Shown here one piece after another: positions 39,513 to 50,781 of a stretch of DNA of 64,000 bases. The number at the start of each line of letters is the position of its first letter. Within the stretch, counting starts at the first letter, position 1. The position numbers were made by a program, and so were the translations under genes. The notes beneath the pieces are model-generated. The model was not told where the DNA came from. It saw only the letters and a program-made list of their open reading frames with translations, and did not search any database. Origin of the DNA: Leishmania mexicana MHOM/GT/2001/U1103 (taxonomy: Eukaryota > Euglenozoa > Kinetoplastea > Trypanosomatida > Trypanosomatidae); NCBI RefSeq assembly GCF_000234665.1, contig NC_018327.1, positions 405,998 through 469,997 of the forward strand, given 5' to 3'.

Positions 39513-40089
39513 GAGAGAGAGCACACAATAAAATGAGAGATGGCCAAGAGACACACACACACACGCATGCCGCACACGTGATACACCACGAAAACGGGAA
39601 AGCAAGCATGAGTCACACACAGGCAAAACCCTCCGCCCCGGCGGCCGTGTGCCACGAGTCGCGAAGTCCACACCACAGCAAAACCTCTTAGAGGCGGACG
39701 CAAACAGGAAAAAAAGGGGGTGAAAACGCATATGCACAGGCATGCACGCACACAAGCGCACACACGTCGCTCCGCTTGAGTGTCGGTGTTCGAGCCAGAT
39801 ACGCATGCGCCCCACCCAAAGTCCGAAAAAAAAATGAAAAGAGTCGGGCACCAGCAAGACGCAAAGGAAAAAGGCAACAACACACCGGAATCCCTAAAGC
39901 GTGGCCCTCCCCCCTCCACACATGTGTGTGGGTGTGAGTCGCGTGCGCCGCACAAAGCAGGCGGTTCCCGTCCGGGCAAAACAGAGAAGCAACGCGCGCC
40001 GAATGACACTGCCCCTCCCCATCCTCCTCCTCCAGCACACAAGCACGCATGCTCGCAGGCGCATCAGCACAAACGGCACCGAGGCACCA

Positions 40090-42186
40090 TTAAGGGGGAC
40101 TGCAATCTGCTTCGCTGTTGTTGAAGTAGAACCCGCGATGAAAGACGCCGCCGTAGCGGTAGCCCAGCAATCGCCCACTACCCAAGCAGCTGCCTCCCTG
40201 CGCGCCTCGGTCACCGTACAAGGCTCCGTCGCTGCCCTCGAAAATTGGCAGGAAGACACGCGCCGTCACGTAGACCTGCTGCGTCTCCATGAGCGTCACG
40301 TGAATGTACTTGCCAGGTTGATAGATGTAGGTGTGCGCGCCGTCCCGATCGCCGACAATCGGGCTCACATGGTCGTCTCTCTTGCCCCCGCGACTGCGGC
40401 CCTTGTCACCGTCGTGTGTAACGCCGCCGGCGCCGTCGCCCGTCGGAACAGCGCACGCCGGCGGGCTCACATCAAACAGCGCTGGCTCGGTGTCGTTCAG
40501 TGTGTAGGCGATGCGGCCGTTGGCTGGCGGGTCTTCAAAGATCAGCTTCATCTCGCTGCACGAAACACAAATCACCGGCGACGGAAGCAGCTGCTCAGGA
40601 CGGATGTTGTACTGCTCAATCCGTCGGCGACTGAGCTTGCCGCGCTCAGTGGCCGCTCGGCCGCAGTCGTAGATGGCGGGTACGCTGCGCACGCGATCCT
40701 CTTCGGCAGCTTCGGCGCGGCCACTGAACCCATCCGCCGCAGCAGCGCTGTTCATGACTGTCCACGCGCGAACAGTGGCGACGTTCTCCGTCAGCGCGAC
40801 AGGATTCCCGTCGTAAAGCTGTGTGCACTGTCGACTAAACTTCACCTTGCGCCGCGCCTCGTCTACGAAGACGAGTTCGTAGAGCGTCTGCGTCTGTGGC
40901 GGGTTGTTCGATTCGTCAAAGTACAGCGTGGCATTGGTGGCGCGTAGCCGCATGGACGGCGTTGGCACCTGTGGGTCAAAGTACGAGAGCCCAGCAGGTC
41001 GCACCAGCAGCACGGCGCGGGAGATGGCGCTCACCCTGCCACTGGTCAGTCGCGAGCATGCCGAGACGGCAGCGGAGTAATCGCCGGGCGCCGCAGCGAC
41101 AGCGTGCACGGCGATGGCCTGCACAATCACCTGACGACGCTGCGAGGGAAGCACCGACGTTGGCGGCAGACTCAGCCTAAACGGGGCCGTGTAGATCAGC
41201 GTGGGGTAGCTACCGTCAACGCTGTACCGTAGCTGATCGGGCAACGTGCTCAGCTCGTGCGGTGTGATGACGATCTCCGTGGACGTGGTCACCTCACCCC
41301 CGCCGGGGAAGATGACCGGTGGCAGCGGCGCGTCACCGGCGGCGTCCGCTGAGGGCTCCACCGTGGCGGAAGAGGCTTGCATATGCGCAGGTGGACTCAC
41401 GTGCGCAGTCTGCTGAAGCTCATCCCTGCTGGCCTGTGCCCGCTCCGCCTGCCGCCGTGAAACGTCGATATCAATCAAGTGTGTGTTGTTGTTTGCTGAG
41501 CTGCCCTCCGCGTACGTGAGCAGAGGCGGAGTCGTCAGTGGTGGTGGCGGTGTCAGCCCACTGGATGGGGCCACCTCCGTCACCACGTAAACAAACTTGT
41601 GCACGGCGCCGACTACCTTATCAACGGAGTGCACCGCGTGCGCCTGGATCATGTACAAGCCTGGTACACGAAACTCCAGCGGTGACGTGTAGAGAAGAAA
41701 GTCGTTGTGGTAGTAGCCGTCGTTGCCCAGGATTTGGAAACCGCTGTGGTCAGACGGCAGACTGTCGCGCACCCGATCGACGGTTAGGAGAATGTCACAC
41801 GCATCCGTGTACGCCTGCTCGGCACGGACGCGCAGATACACGACTAGAGGCGTAGAGAAGCTAGAGGCGCTAGCGGGCGACGGTATCGCCTCCAGCTCCT
41901 CCCCAGCATAACGCTGAAACCCATGGTAAAACGCCGCCGAGGCGCTGCCGTGCAGAGCAGCCGGATTTAAAACACAACTCGTGCCCTCGGTGCCCCACGC
42001 ATCATTATTCGCGCATTGCAGCTGGCCATCAGTAAAGGACTTGAGATACAGGCGGCGCCTCAGTCGCGCGGCGCGCCGACGACGCTGACAGAGAAACAGA
42101 AAGATGGTGAGGGAGACGACCACGACCAGCAGCACGGCACATGATACCCAGATGGCGATCGTGGTGTTCTTGTGCTCCACAACCAT
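40090..42186 (-). CDS. Membrane-anchored protein with chitobiase-C-terminal-like repeats
   Basis: 698 residues from the ATG at 42186 (the frame is open to a GTG at 42294). A short N-terminus with one sequon is followed by a hydrophobic span (about 11-33, IWVSCAVLLVVVVSLTIFLF) and a strong Arg cluster (QRRRRAARLRRR). By the positive-inside rule the large C-terminal part faces the cytosol, which is odd for this fold. Several segments resemble the beta-sandwich of chitobiase/beta-hexosaminidase C-termini (CHB_HEX_C): around 115-200 (LTVDRVRD, then YTSPLEFRVPGLYMIQAHAV), 320-360 (YSVDGSYPTLIYTAPFRL, then VIVQAIAVHAV), about 420-490, and 560-640 (YTLNDTEPALF, then QQVYVTARVF). Low-complexity linkers separate them. 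No catalytic domain was seen. Function unknown; a binding or scaffold role is an inference. Confidence 0.78.
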   Translation of the reverse strand: MVVEHKNTTIAIWVSCAVLLVVVVSLTIFLFLCQRRRRAARLRRRLYLKSFTDGQLQCANNDAWGTEGTSCVLNPAALHGSASAAFYHGFQRYAGEELEAIPSPASASSFSTPLVVYLRVRAEQAYTDACDILLTVDRVRDSLPSDHSGFQILGNDGYYHNDFLLYTSPLEFRVPGLYMIQAHAVHSVDKVVGAVHKFVYVVTEVAPSSGLTPPPPLTTPPLLTYAEGSSANNNTHLIDIDVSRRQAERAQASRDELQQTAHVSPPAHMQASSATVEPSADAAGDAPLPPVIFPGGGEVTTSTEIVITPHELSTLPDQLRYSVDGSYPTLIYTAPFRLSLPPTSVLPSQRRQVIVQAIAVHAVAAAPGDYSAAVSACSRLTSGRVSAISRAVLLVRPAGLSYFDPQVPTPSMRLRATNATLYFDESNNPPQTQTLYELVFVDEARRKVKFSRQCTQLYDGNPVALTENVATVRAWTVMNSAAAADGFSGRAEAAEEDRVRSVPAIYDCGRAATERGKLSRRRIEQYNIRPEQLLPSPVICVSCSEMKLIFEDPPANGRIAYTLNDTEPALFDVSPPACAVPTGDGAGGVTHDGDKGRSRGGKRDDHVSPIVGDRDGAHTYIYQPGKYIHVTLMETQQVYVTARVFLPIFEGSDGALYGDRGAQGGSCLGSGRLLGYRYGGVFHRGFYFNNSEADCSPP

Positions 42187-44535
42187 TCTCGACAAGTATC
42201 TTGGTCTTCGTGTCTTGTTACCTACCGTAATGTGCGGCGCTGCAGTGCTGGCATACGGTCGAGCAGCCCAGTGCACTGGTTGTGTAGCCCACACGCTCGC
42301 GTGAAGCAGATGGCGGTGCGCGGGTCAACGTGAAATCCCTATGCGTATGCGGCCCCGAGTGCTTCCGTTTAGTGGCCTTGAGCCTTTTTATGCGATTCTC
42401 CTCTATGCGCTTTTGCCCTTCTTTCAGTTGTGTCTATCACGCTCTGCATCAGGGCTCATCTACTCACGCACACGGCTGCTGACACACACTGCAAGACTGT
42501 AGTGAAGTGTGTGCCTATGTTTATCTGTGTCGATCGGGTGCGAGGTGCCGCGTCTCGCTGCACTGTTTTTTTTAGGATCTCCACCGCAGCGCCTTTTCTC
42601 GTCCACGAACCTTTCCTTCTTGGCTGCTTGCTCAACTCGAGGCCGGAGCGTTCGGAAAATGTGCCGGCACTAGAGAGGACAGAGAGACGCTGGGGAAGGA
42701 GCGGTGGGGGGACACAGGTGGTGGCGCGAAGATCTATGAGAAAGCAGGTGTATGTGTATGTATCTGTATGTGTGCAGTGGTACGCGCTGTACCTCCTCCT
42801 CCTCGGCCCCGCTCGCTCTCTCTCTTCGTCTTCGCTGGCAAAGAGCAACCTCTTGTACGACGGCCGAGTAACAGCAGCAGAACGGCTACCGCAAAGGAAG
42901 CCACGAGGGGAAAAGCAGCAGTCGCCCGCGCATCAACAACCCGCGGCGCGCGAAACGAATACGGAGACCTGGTACACGCGAACCCGCACGCGAACTGGCC
43001 CTGTAACGAAATCAAAAAAAATCTACGCTGGCGCACACGTTTGATTGGCACGAGCTGTCTTGCATGTGCGTGTGGGATCGCGTGAGGGTGTCGCTAAGGC
43101 GGATACCAACGCGACAAATAGAGGCGACGGCGACGGCGACAGCGAGGAGGAGGAGAGGAGAGATAAGACGCGGGCACCGACGTCGCATGTGTCTGTGTGC
43201 TTCGTCTCTGGTATTGTTGTGCCCCTTTGCTTCCCTTGCCGTCCTTTCTTCTGCTCGCGTGTGCTCCTCACGTCAGAAGATTTGTTGCGGGCGAATAACG
43301 TACCCAAATGCCACGCGCTGCGCAGTAACGACACACGCACGCACGCAAAGAGAGAGCGACAGAGATACTACCACTACACGTGCCCGCCCTGCTTCTCCCT
43401 CGCCGTTCGTGAACGATAATGTGCACAAAATGAAGCAGATATGGAGAAAAATTGCGCGATGTACAGGCAGTAGCCGCAGGCACAGGAGGGGCCCCACCCA
43501 CCCTGGTGGTTGCGGTACCTACAAATGTATGTGTTCGTGTGGGTGAGTGGCAGTCGAGGAGGAGGTGGTGCCTTTGTGTTGTATGCGCGTGTGTGCCTTA
43601 CGCTTACGCCAGAGATAGTGGGGGGGTGACTACGCTACCGAGCTTGCAGCCATCACAGAATGGAAGCTGGAGAGAGAAAGGACAGGAAGAAGAACAAAAT
43701 GACATGCGGAGGGTCAAGAGCCTGGGGAGGAGAGAAGGGGAAGGGCTCACACGCGCACGCGCACGCATCAGCACGCTTTCAGGCAACGCGGCATTTGATG
43801 AGCAGGGTGGAGGGAAGAGGGCGTCAGTATTGAGCACTGAAAAGAAAAAGGCGATGGTGCCTTACCGGCCTGCGGAGGGTACAGCCACTGCACCTCTCTT
43901 GCCGTCCCCGACAGCGTTCCCCGCCTGGGAGGCTATGGCAAAGGAGAAACAACGAAACAGGTCTCGCGCATGTGCAAGTGTGTGCGTTTTACGCTAACAT
44001 TCGGATTCACCAGGGCGCGTCGGTACGGCCTCGGCCCACGGGGGCCACCAACGGAGCGGCTGCCGCTTCCTGCTGCAGATTACACAAGGGTGCTCCCCAC
44101 TTCCGCTCCCTCGGCTATTGTTCCATTCCCTCTGTTTTCGCTGCGGTTCTGGTGAAGCGGAGGCTGAGCCGCCGTCGGCTTTTGAGCGCTGAATGTGTCT
44201 CACGTGTGCGTATGGCTGCGGGTGAATGGGTGCTCACCTAGCCGTGTGTGCCTGTGTGTGTGTGGCAGAGGAGGGGTGTTAGCGAGACGTAAAGGCTCGA
44301 ACACAAACGTGAACGCACACGTGCACACACAGCGCAGCCCCCATCACGGAGCGTATGATAGACCATCGCAGCCACGAAGCAAGCAGAGACAAAGAGGGAA
44401 CCGAAGAACGTGTTTCACGGCCTCGCTACAACGCATGCACGCATGGGGGGTTCGGGCAAGAAGGCCGGCTCCAAACGACCAACGCACGCCACGAACTGGC
44501 GCAGAACAGCGCATGGTGCGCTGATGGCGCGATTT
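42187..44535. other. Long intergenic region
   Basis: 2.3 kb with no convincing gene. Much is CA/GA-rich. An interval of ordinary complexity near 43860-44170 has no long frame with coding-like composition and matched nothing I recognise. Confidence 0.5.
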
Positions 44536-45702
44536 TCAGACGCCAGCGTAGCGCTTGCTTGACCGATGCGCCCGTGCACGCCGAAGCAGCGTCTTCGCCG
44601 CCTCCACTCGTATGGCCTCCTCGGCGGCAAAAGTGTCCGCCTCGTCCTCGGCGTCTTGGTGGTCGCTGCGGTGGCCGGCATCGTGCCTGCTCGCAGCGTC
44701 TGATCCACATCGCCCCTGTTGGTGAGACGTCGAGTTCGCCGCGCTGCCAAGTGTGCTGAACGCTTGCCAGCGCCGCTCCTCCCCCTCAGGCGTCTTGTTC
44801 GTGTGTAAGGGCTGGAGAAGCAGCAGGCGCCGCTTGCGAATGGAGATTACCTTCTCCTGCAGTGCCAACTTTTCAATTTGTCCACGCACAGCAGAGGAAA
44901 GGCCGATGTGGCTCGACAACAGTGCAACGCGCTCCTTCTCCTTGGCACTGTAGAGCCCGTCCGCCATGCACGTGCATACGGCGTCGTAGATCAGCACTCG
45001 CGCAATGGAAGACGGAAACGCGGTAGCGGAGACGAAGGACATGATCGACTCCACCGCAGCTGCGTCATCCGCCGCCCCTTCGGCGCGACTGCGCCCAGCA
45101 GTAGCAGCAGCGGCGGCGGCGTCAGAGCCGTGGCGAGCCGGTGCATCGTAGCCCTCACGATCGCAAGCGGCGTCCTCCGTTGAACGGCTATGGTTCCCGT
45201 CGCTGCAGTCATGTAGAGGACGTCGCAGCGCCCTGCACTCGTCGTGCAGCGGTGACGGGGAAGACGCACAATAGTCTGCGTGAATGGCCGCAGCCGTGGG
45301 GTCGTCACTGCTGGCATCATCGTTGCCATGTAACATGAGCGCCAGCACGGCCTGGTCCTCCGCCTCCTCCTCATCAACCGTTGAGGGCTCGTCGTTGCCG
45401 CTGGCGTAGCGATCCATCGGGATGGCGGCGACAAACTGCAGCAGCTCCAGCTTGGTCAAGTTGTCCTGTGACACCTTCGATGGCAGAAGGAGCTCGACGA
45501 GACCGTGGATGTAGCGCCCCTTGCGTAGCTTGAGGCCGTCCCCGGTGGCGCACAGTAAAATCGTCTTCACGTAGACGTACGGCATGCTGTACAAGCCCAC
45601 ATTGGCACTGTACTTGGAGCCGTACAGTGTCTCTACTAGAAAAGCGCACCCCACCACCGGTGTGTAGCGGCTGCTGCGAGCCACTCGAGACAGCTTCAGC
45701 AT
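44536..45702 (-). CDS. TerB-like helical-domain protein, split by disordered linker
   Basis: 388 residues from the ATG at 45702, 11 nt after a good acceptor; the open frame continues back to a TTG at 45846. Two helical segments look like the halves of a TerB/DjlA-N-type domain: residues about 44-76 (YVKTILLCATGDGLKLRKGR, with the A-x-DG acidic turn) and about 234-275 (LIYDAVCTCMADGLYSAKEK, then IGLSSAVRGQIEKL), each with the D-G then E/K helix pattern. An acidic and Ala/Arg-rich linker of about 130 residues separates them. The C-terminal about 90 residues are polar and basic, ending ARAHRSSKRYAGV. No catalytic motif. The TerB-like call is from pattern only and needs a profile search. Confidence 0.65.
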   Translation of the reverse strand: MLKLSRVARSSRYTPVVGCAFLVETLYGSKYSANVGLYSMPYVYVKTILLCATGDGLKLRKGRYIHGLVELLLPSKVSQDNLTKLELLQFVAAIPMDRYASGNDEPSTVDEEEAEDQAVLALMLHGNDDASSDDPTAAAIHADYCASSPSPLHDECRALRRPLHDCSDGNHSRSTEDAACDREGYDAPARHGSDAAAAAATAGRSRAEGAADDAAAVESIMSFVSATAFPSSIARVLIYDAVCTCMADGLYSAKEKERVALLSSHIGLSSAVRGQIEKLALQEKVISIRKRRLLLLQPLHTNKTPEGEERRWQAFSTLGSAANSTSHQQGRCGSDAASRHDAGHRSDHQDAEDEADTFAAEEAIRVEAAKTLLRRARAHRSSKRYAGV

Positions 45703-45712
45703 CGAGCTCGTG

Positions 45713-45714
45713 CT
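45713..45714 (-). promoter_or_regulatory. Candidate spliced-leader acceptor AG
   Basis: The minus strand reads ATCTCTATTTCCGTACCCTT, then CTAG, 11 nt before the ATG at 45702. Confidence 0.4.
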
Positions 45715-46799
45715 AGAAGGGTACGGAAATAGAGATGCGCAAGCAGGGAGGTGGTCGAAAACACTGTCGCACCGCCAGGCGCAAGGGGAGCACGGAAGGG
45801 AGGCGGAAATCCGTGAGTACGCGCTGTAAGCAGAAACGGAACACAATCAGCAGGCAGACGACACGCGGCTCTTCTTCACAAGAAAATATTCAAAACACAA
45901 GATACTTGCAGAAAAATGAAGGGAGGGAGGCGAGAAGAGAGGCGCCGTCTCTGATAAACGTCCCCTCTTCCTTGGGGATATCCAGCGTGTGTATATCTGT
46001 GTGTGTGTGTGTGTGTGTGCTCCGCTCTGTCGGTCGGCAGAGAAAGGATGGGAGCTTGAATAGAAAGGCAATAACCAAAGGAAAAAAAGAAAGAAAAGGC
46101 TCAGGCGTGCGAATTACGAAGATGCCATCGTGCGCTCTCGAACACGCCCGCTTGATGAGGTCGGAGGTGCGCGGAAGGGAGAGAGGTGGCGGGAGTGGAG
46201 ACCAGTACCACACAGAAGCGTGTAGATGCAGGGAAAGAGAAGCAAGAGTGAGCAAGATCGGAAGAGAAACAGGTCACAGGATCGGGTATGTGTATGTGTA
46301 TGTGTGTGTAGTGCACGGTATGTGTTAAATGGCCTACGAAAGAGCCACTGTTAAGCAGTCAGGCTCGATATCCTGCACTCTTTCTGCGCGCCACGTCGCG
46401 GTGGATCTATCGTTGCGTGCGGACGGCCACGGAGACGTGGGCGAATGGGAGCGAGGCGCAGGGCGAGAGAGAGAGAGAGATCGAGACCCTCTCCCCCCCC
46501 CATCTATATCGTTCTCATCCCTTCCTCCTTCACCTTATGAGGGGTGCCAACACACACGCACACACAACAGAGTCGCAAGAAAGAGAGCAACGACACGACA
46601 CAAGCGAATAGAAAAAGAGCACGCAGAGGATAACGATAATAAACATTACGAAGAGAACCAGCCCGCACCATTAGCAGCAGCAGCAGCATCATCGGCAAGA
46701 CACCTTCGCTCTCTTCGTTTTCTCCGTTCCGTTTACGAAATTCGCTGATCAAATTGAAACATGACGGAAAAGGGAAAAAGACAAGCGTGTTAGGGGGCA

Positions 46800-47280
46800 T
46801 GTGTGCAGGGGGGTGCGCAGCAGCTTCTCTCCACTGTGCTGACGTGGCGGTACAGCCCTCCTCCGGTCAGGCCGTCCGTGAGCGTGGCCAGTCGTGCGCA
46901 CGTGCAATACAGCTGCGTTGGTATGCGCACTCTAGCAGGGGAAAATGCAGCTCCGTGGCGTGTCGTCTTCCCGCGTGGCAAGCTACCACCCCGGTGAGCA
47001 TCTCATTGTCTTGTCCCTCTCCGGGACACCCGGTGGGCAGCCCTGTCTTCAGAGCTCTTTGAGGGCTCGTGCGGCTGGTGCAGCTCCTCGGCGCGGAGAG
47101 GGGGCTCCCAGGATCTTCTTCGGCCCGCTTAGTGCCTCTGCTGCGTAATCCGCCCTTCACTTCTCAAGCAGTGCAAGACGACGCTTGCATTCGCCTGTTG
47201 CCAGACCTCGGTGCACCCGACATGCTTGACAGTGGCGGTCTCTGTCGGGGTGGTGACGTGTGAGGCGATGCGCCTAAACA
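46800..47280. mobile_element. Non-repetitive UTR island, possible SIDER-type retroposon remnant
   Basis: About 480 bases of balanced, non-simple sequence inside a repeat-rich spacer. Its size and position in a 3' UTR fit the short degenerate retroposons (SIDER) that are common in Leishmania 3' UTRs. It includes an inverted repeat CCGGGACACCCGG near 47022. I could not match a SIDER signature from memory, so this is a weak call. Confidence 0.22.
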
Positions 47281-48080
47281 CTCGCTCTGTTCACATGGCG
47301 TATTGTCTGCAGAAAGAGAGGGGAGGAGAGACTGTACGGAGCAAGAGGGGTGTGGGCATTGCAGCTGCCATGCTGTGCGAGGAGAGGAGAGGAGAGACGC
47401 CAGAGGTCATCCAAGCTGAGGGGGTGGGGTTGTTGGATCATGAGAGCGCACACATCGCGGCCCTGTCCCTGGACCCTAAGGAGACGGCATGACGCGTTTT
47501 CTGGACGGTGGCCATTTGTTCAGCCTGTAGAACAGGCCCAGCAGCCTGCGCGCGAGGGCGATCTGACATGTCCCTCTTCATCTTCAGCGGGGATTTGAAC
47601 TACAAAAGGGCAAAACGCGGGTTGACGGGGTGCCGGCGATCACCCTGCAAAGCAGCATCGAGAAAGAGGAGGTGTGCGGCATCTAGTCTCTCTCTTCGAG
47701 ATATGTTCGTCGACCCGCAGCTGCTGGTGCCTCACGTTGGTGCTGCCTCAGTGAAGAGGCATCCACACCCCAAGCGCAACTGTACACGTCGCACGCAGCA
47801 GAGAGAGAGTGAGGAAGTGAGAGTCGGCCAAGAGGCGGAGGTTGCGTGAGGCACGGGAGTGGTGGCAGCGGGACCCCCGTTGCGCCCCACGGTGAGGCAG
47901 GCTACGAATGGGAATAGAAACGCACAGTGGTAAAAGTAACACAAAATAAGAGAGAGGAGACAATGGCGTTGTTCTGCATGCACTTGTGCGCGTGGGACGG
48001 GTGATGCGCACGCAGGAGGTGTGTCCTCCTTGATAACGGTATCAGTGAGATAGCTGGCAGTGCGCAACGTCCTAGTCCCA

Positions 48081-48992
48081 CTACAGCGGCACAGTAAGGG
48101 GCGAAGACTTGCAAAAATCCTTGTGCTCAGCCGGCATCTCAGAAAACATCGCACCCGAAGCCTGGTGCGTCACCATCTCTCGCTCACAGCTACGAAAGCA
48201 GCTTCGCAAGCGGCTGCACTGCGGGGTTTCTGAGAAGTCGATCGTCGCCACTATCTCGCGGTAGTAGCCGACGATGGAGTCAAGGAAGATGTCCGTCGTC
48301 GAGGTGCAGAAGTCCTGCGACCCAGCCATGACGTTCTCGTACAGCTGATCAAAGGCCTCGAGCTCTGTCTTGTACAAGCTTTCCTTGGTGTTGCGTCTTT
48401 TGACGTCCTTCGCGTAGCTCTTGCTCGACGAGAGGTCCGTGCCCTTGCTCACAGCCGCCCTTTCCCGCCGCGAGACATACTTCGCGACTTTGGTAAAACG
48501 GTCCATGCTACGCATCGTCTTTCGCCCCTGCTTAAGAACGCGCTCTACCGCTAACACCATCCTGTCCAGCTCGACCGTGATCCTTTCGTGAATGGTGGTG
48601 CGGCACTTGACGCACGCACCGGCCTTGATATCGTCCATAGCCTCACAGAAGGTCTGAAAACCCTGGAAGGACTCCTCAGCAAGCTCGCGGTCAATCCGGG
48701 AGCGGCTCATAGAGGCCTGCTCGCGGTCCTCGGCCCGGCCCTGGATGCGCGAGTTCGTGCCCCCGGAGCCGCCGTGTTTCAGGCAGGCGCACACGTTTGA
48801 GTAGCCGGTGCCAACGTCGTGGAGGTGCTTCGGGGTGACCTCCATCACCATGACAGCGGTCAAAACGTTCTTCTTGAGCATCACGTACGACAGCTTCAGC
48901 TTCTTTGCGGTTTCGTAGCGGTACATGAACTCGGAGTAGATGCCTCTGTCATCCACATCAGACCTGTCGACGCTACTATTCTTATTACCCAT
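48081..48992 (-). CDS. BAR-like coiled protein with N-myristoylation signal
   Basis: 303 residues from an ATG 37 nt after a strong acceptor (49030). It begins MGNKNSS: Gly2 and Ser6 fit N-myristoyltransferase substrates, so membrane attachment is likely. The rest is helical and charged. The block AKYVSRRERAAVSKGTDL, then KSYAKDVKRR and ELEAFDQLYENVM aligns with the neighbour at 50782-53007 (SRKEAKYIRKGRSLTESKLY, then LRAFDTEYESLM) and more distantly with 55331-56029. This pattern (KYxxKG, SKxY, FDxxY) is typical of the long second and third helices of BAR domains, which dimerise and bend or sense membranes. Several Cys near the C-terminus (SRLRSCFRSCEREM) could be acylated. The BAR identity is inferred, not profile-checked. 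Confidence 0.72.
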   Translation of the reverse strand: MGNKNSSVDRSDVDDRGIYSEFMYRYETAKKLKLSYVMLKKNVLTAVMVMEVTPKHLHDVGTGYSNVCACLKHGGSGGTNSRIQGRAEDREQASMSRSRIDRELAEESFQGFQTFCEAMDDIKAGACVKCRTTIHERITVELDRMVLAVERVLKQGRKTMRSMDRFTKVAKYVSRRERAAVSKGTDLSSSKSYAKDVKRRNTKESLYKTELEAFDQLYENVMAGSQDFCTSTTDIFLDSIVGYYREIVATIDFSETPQCSRLRSCFRSCEREMVTHQASGAMFSEMPAEHKDFCKSSPLTVPL

Positions 48993-50781
48993 GACTTCAG
49001 CCTTGTGTGTGTGTGTGTATGCGTGTGTTCTGGTTTAAGGAGAAAGCGAGAGAGCAAGAGCGGGGGGAGAAGGGCCTGCAGCAACGCTGTCCATTCAATG
49101 AATGGGGAGAAGAGAATAGGTAAAGAACGGCGTCGTAAGCGGAACATACATAGAGGAAGATGGAGATGGAAAGTGAGTAGTTGTGTGTGTGTATGTGTGT
49201 GTACCCCAGATGCTGAGTATACAAACCCTCATCTTGATGTGGAGAGCGGGGAGACGGTGGGGGGGGGGGGCATACCAAGGAAATCACCGCGCACTGAAGC
49301 GTTGGGAGGCCACACATGTGCGCAAGCTGTTCTCCTCAATCATCCCGCTCATTCAACGACGCTCGGTCGTCGTCACTCTGCCACGCTCTCCGACATCTGA
49401 AGAGTAGAAAGAGAGCAGAAGGGGGCAAGGAGTTGGATACGCGGCGCGTGTGTGCATCACCGCCGCCGTACCGCAGCAGTCAAAAGGGGGCGGTGGTTGA
49501 GCAGGCGCGGAGAATCGACCGGAGGGGTTCCGACGTCCTGGAAGCGAGGCACCCTTGCTCGCTTGTGCTGTTTGCTTTGCGTTTGTGCGCGTTGTCTTCT
49601 GGCTGCATGACCGCCTCTCTCTCTCCTCAACTCGTTGGCGCGCCTCCGCAATCTCTGTCCCCCTACCAGAACATCACAGGCACATCTCGGCGTCACATCC
49701 ACTCTGCGGACACGATGCCGCAGAGTGGGCGACGACACGAAACGAGCAGGCCGAGCGCAGCGGCGAGGTGGTCAAGTGAGGAGTGCAACAGCAATAGGAG
49801 AACGCGACTCCGATAGAGAGATGAAGGAGAGTCTGGCCAACCGCCAGAACGAGAAGGAACATGCGCGTGCGGCATGCGACACCACTGTAGAACGAAAGTA
49901 GGTGATGAAGGTGGGGAAGGGGAGGGGGAAGGAGGGGGGTACAAAACAACGTAAGAGGCCACACACGCGTAGGTGTGGTGGAAGGTACAAGAAGACGAGA
50001 AAGAAATGGGGCAAGAGCGGGGTAAGGGGGGGGGGGGCGTTGAAAGCCAAAGACCACCGAGAGCTCGGAGTGCGTGCATGAGGTCTGATGGAGAGAAGAC
50101 GCCAATAGCGGGGAGCATACGTATGCACAGACCACTCCAGCATCCAGAAAAGGGAGGAAAGGTGATAGAAAACAGAGAATGGAGCGACACCGTAGAACGT
50201 AAAAGGATCTCCGCAAGCAGCATTACAGGAAAAAGGCGGCCAGAGGCGGAACGCGTCATAGTGCACACGCACACGTTCACACAAATGACGCCTCTCAACG
50301 TTTTAGACAGGGAGGTGGTGGCAAGCAACGAGAAATAATAAATAAATAAATAATGTCAGCCTCCGTTGAGTAGCGATGGATACAAGGAGGCAGGAGAGAG
50401 GAGGGAGGAGGGGCCGTTCGCGTGTGTGGACGTGTGTGTGTGGTTAAAAGAGAGACGGAGCCACGAGAAGCACCAACGCAGACGACCAAAGAAACGCACA
50501 TGCCGCCAGATATGCCCAACGGCGGAGGCTGGCTCTGTGCACCGGTAGAGGGGAAGCGGGATGCGCGGCATACAGTCGAACAAGAAAGTGTAAAGCAGGG
50601 AGAGGCAGACAGACACATACTTAAGCCATGACGAGTAACCCAACGGCGTACGCGGAGAGATCAAGAGAGAGCACACACACACAGGCGTAATCACTCGCGC
50701 ACTTACCAGCTCTGCGTCCACGCAAAAGACTCTGCGCATGTGCCCACATTCCCCGCCTCGCTGTCTCTGCGTTCATAGACA
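48993..50781. other. Intergenic region, highly strand-asymmetric
   Basis: 1.8 kb with no gene. It has a strong polypurine bias on the + strand throughout, a G run at about 50024-50037, and a TAAA run at 50338-50354. Long minus-strand frames here are products of polypyrimidine sequence. Confidence 0.55.
49030..49031 (-). promoter_or_regulatory. Candidate spliced-leader acceptor AG
   Basis: The minus strand reads TCTTGCTCTCTCGCTTTCTC, then CTTAAACCAG. The first ATG after it is the myristoylated start at 48992. Confidence 0.5.

Larger units (their letters stand above)
38448..40089. other. Intergenic region with GT and GATATA arrays
   Basis: No gene seen. It holds a GT run (38956-38982), a TA run (39349-39370) and the GATATA array (39445-39512). 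Remaining sequence is polypurine and CA-rich. Confidence 0.6.
45703..48080. other. Long intergenic region
   Basis: 2.4 kb without a convincing gene. It has a GT run (about 45998-46019) and GA runs near 46466-46480. A non-repetitive island at 46800-47280 is listed separately. Confidence 0.5.

Noticed and set aside
39901..40947. 348-codon + strand frame
   Set aside because: Mostly antisense to the chitobiase-like membrane protein, with no recognisable features.
49674..50328. Three overlapping minus-strand frames of 170-211 codons
   Set aside because: All three frames are open because the spacer is polypyrimidine on that strand; composition is Leu/Ser/Pro/Cys only.
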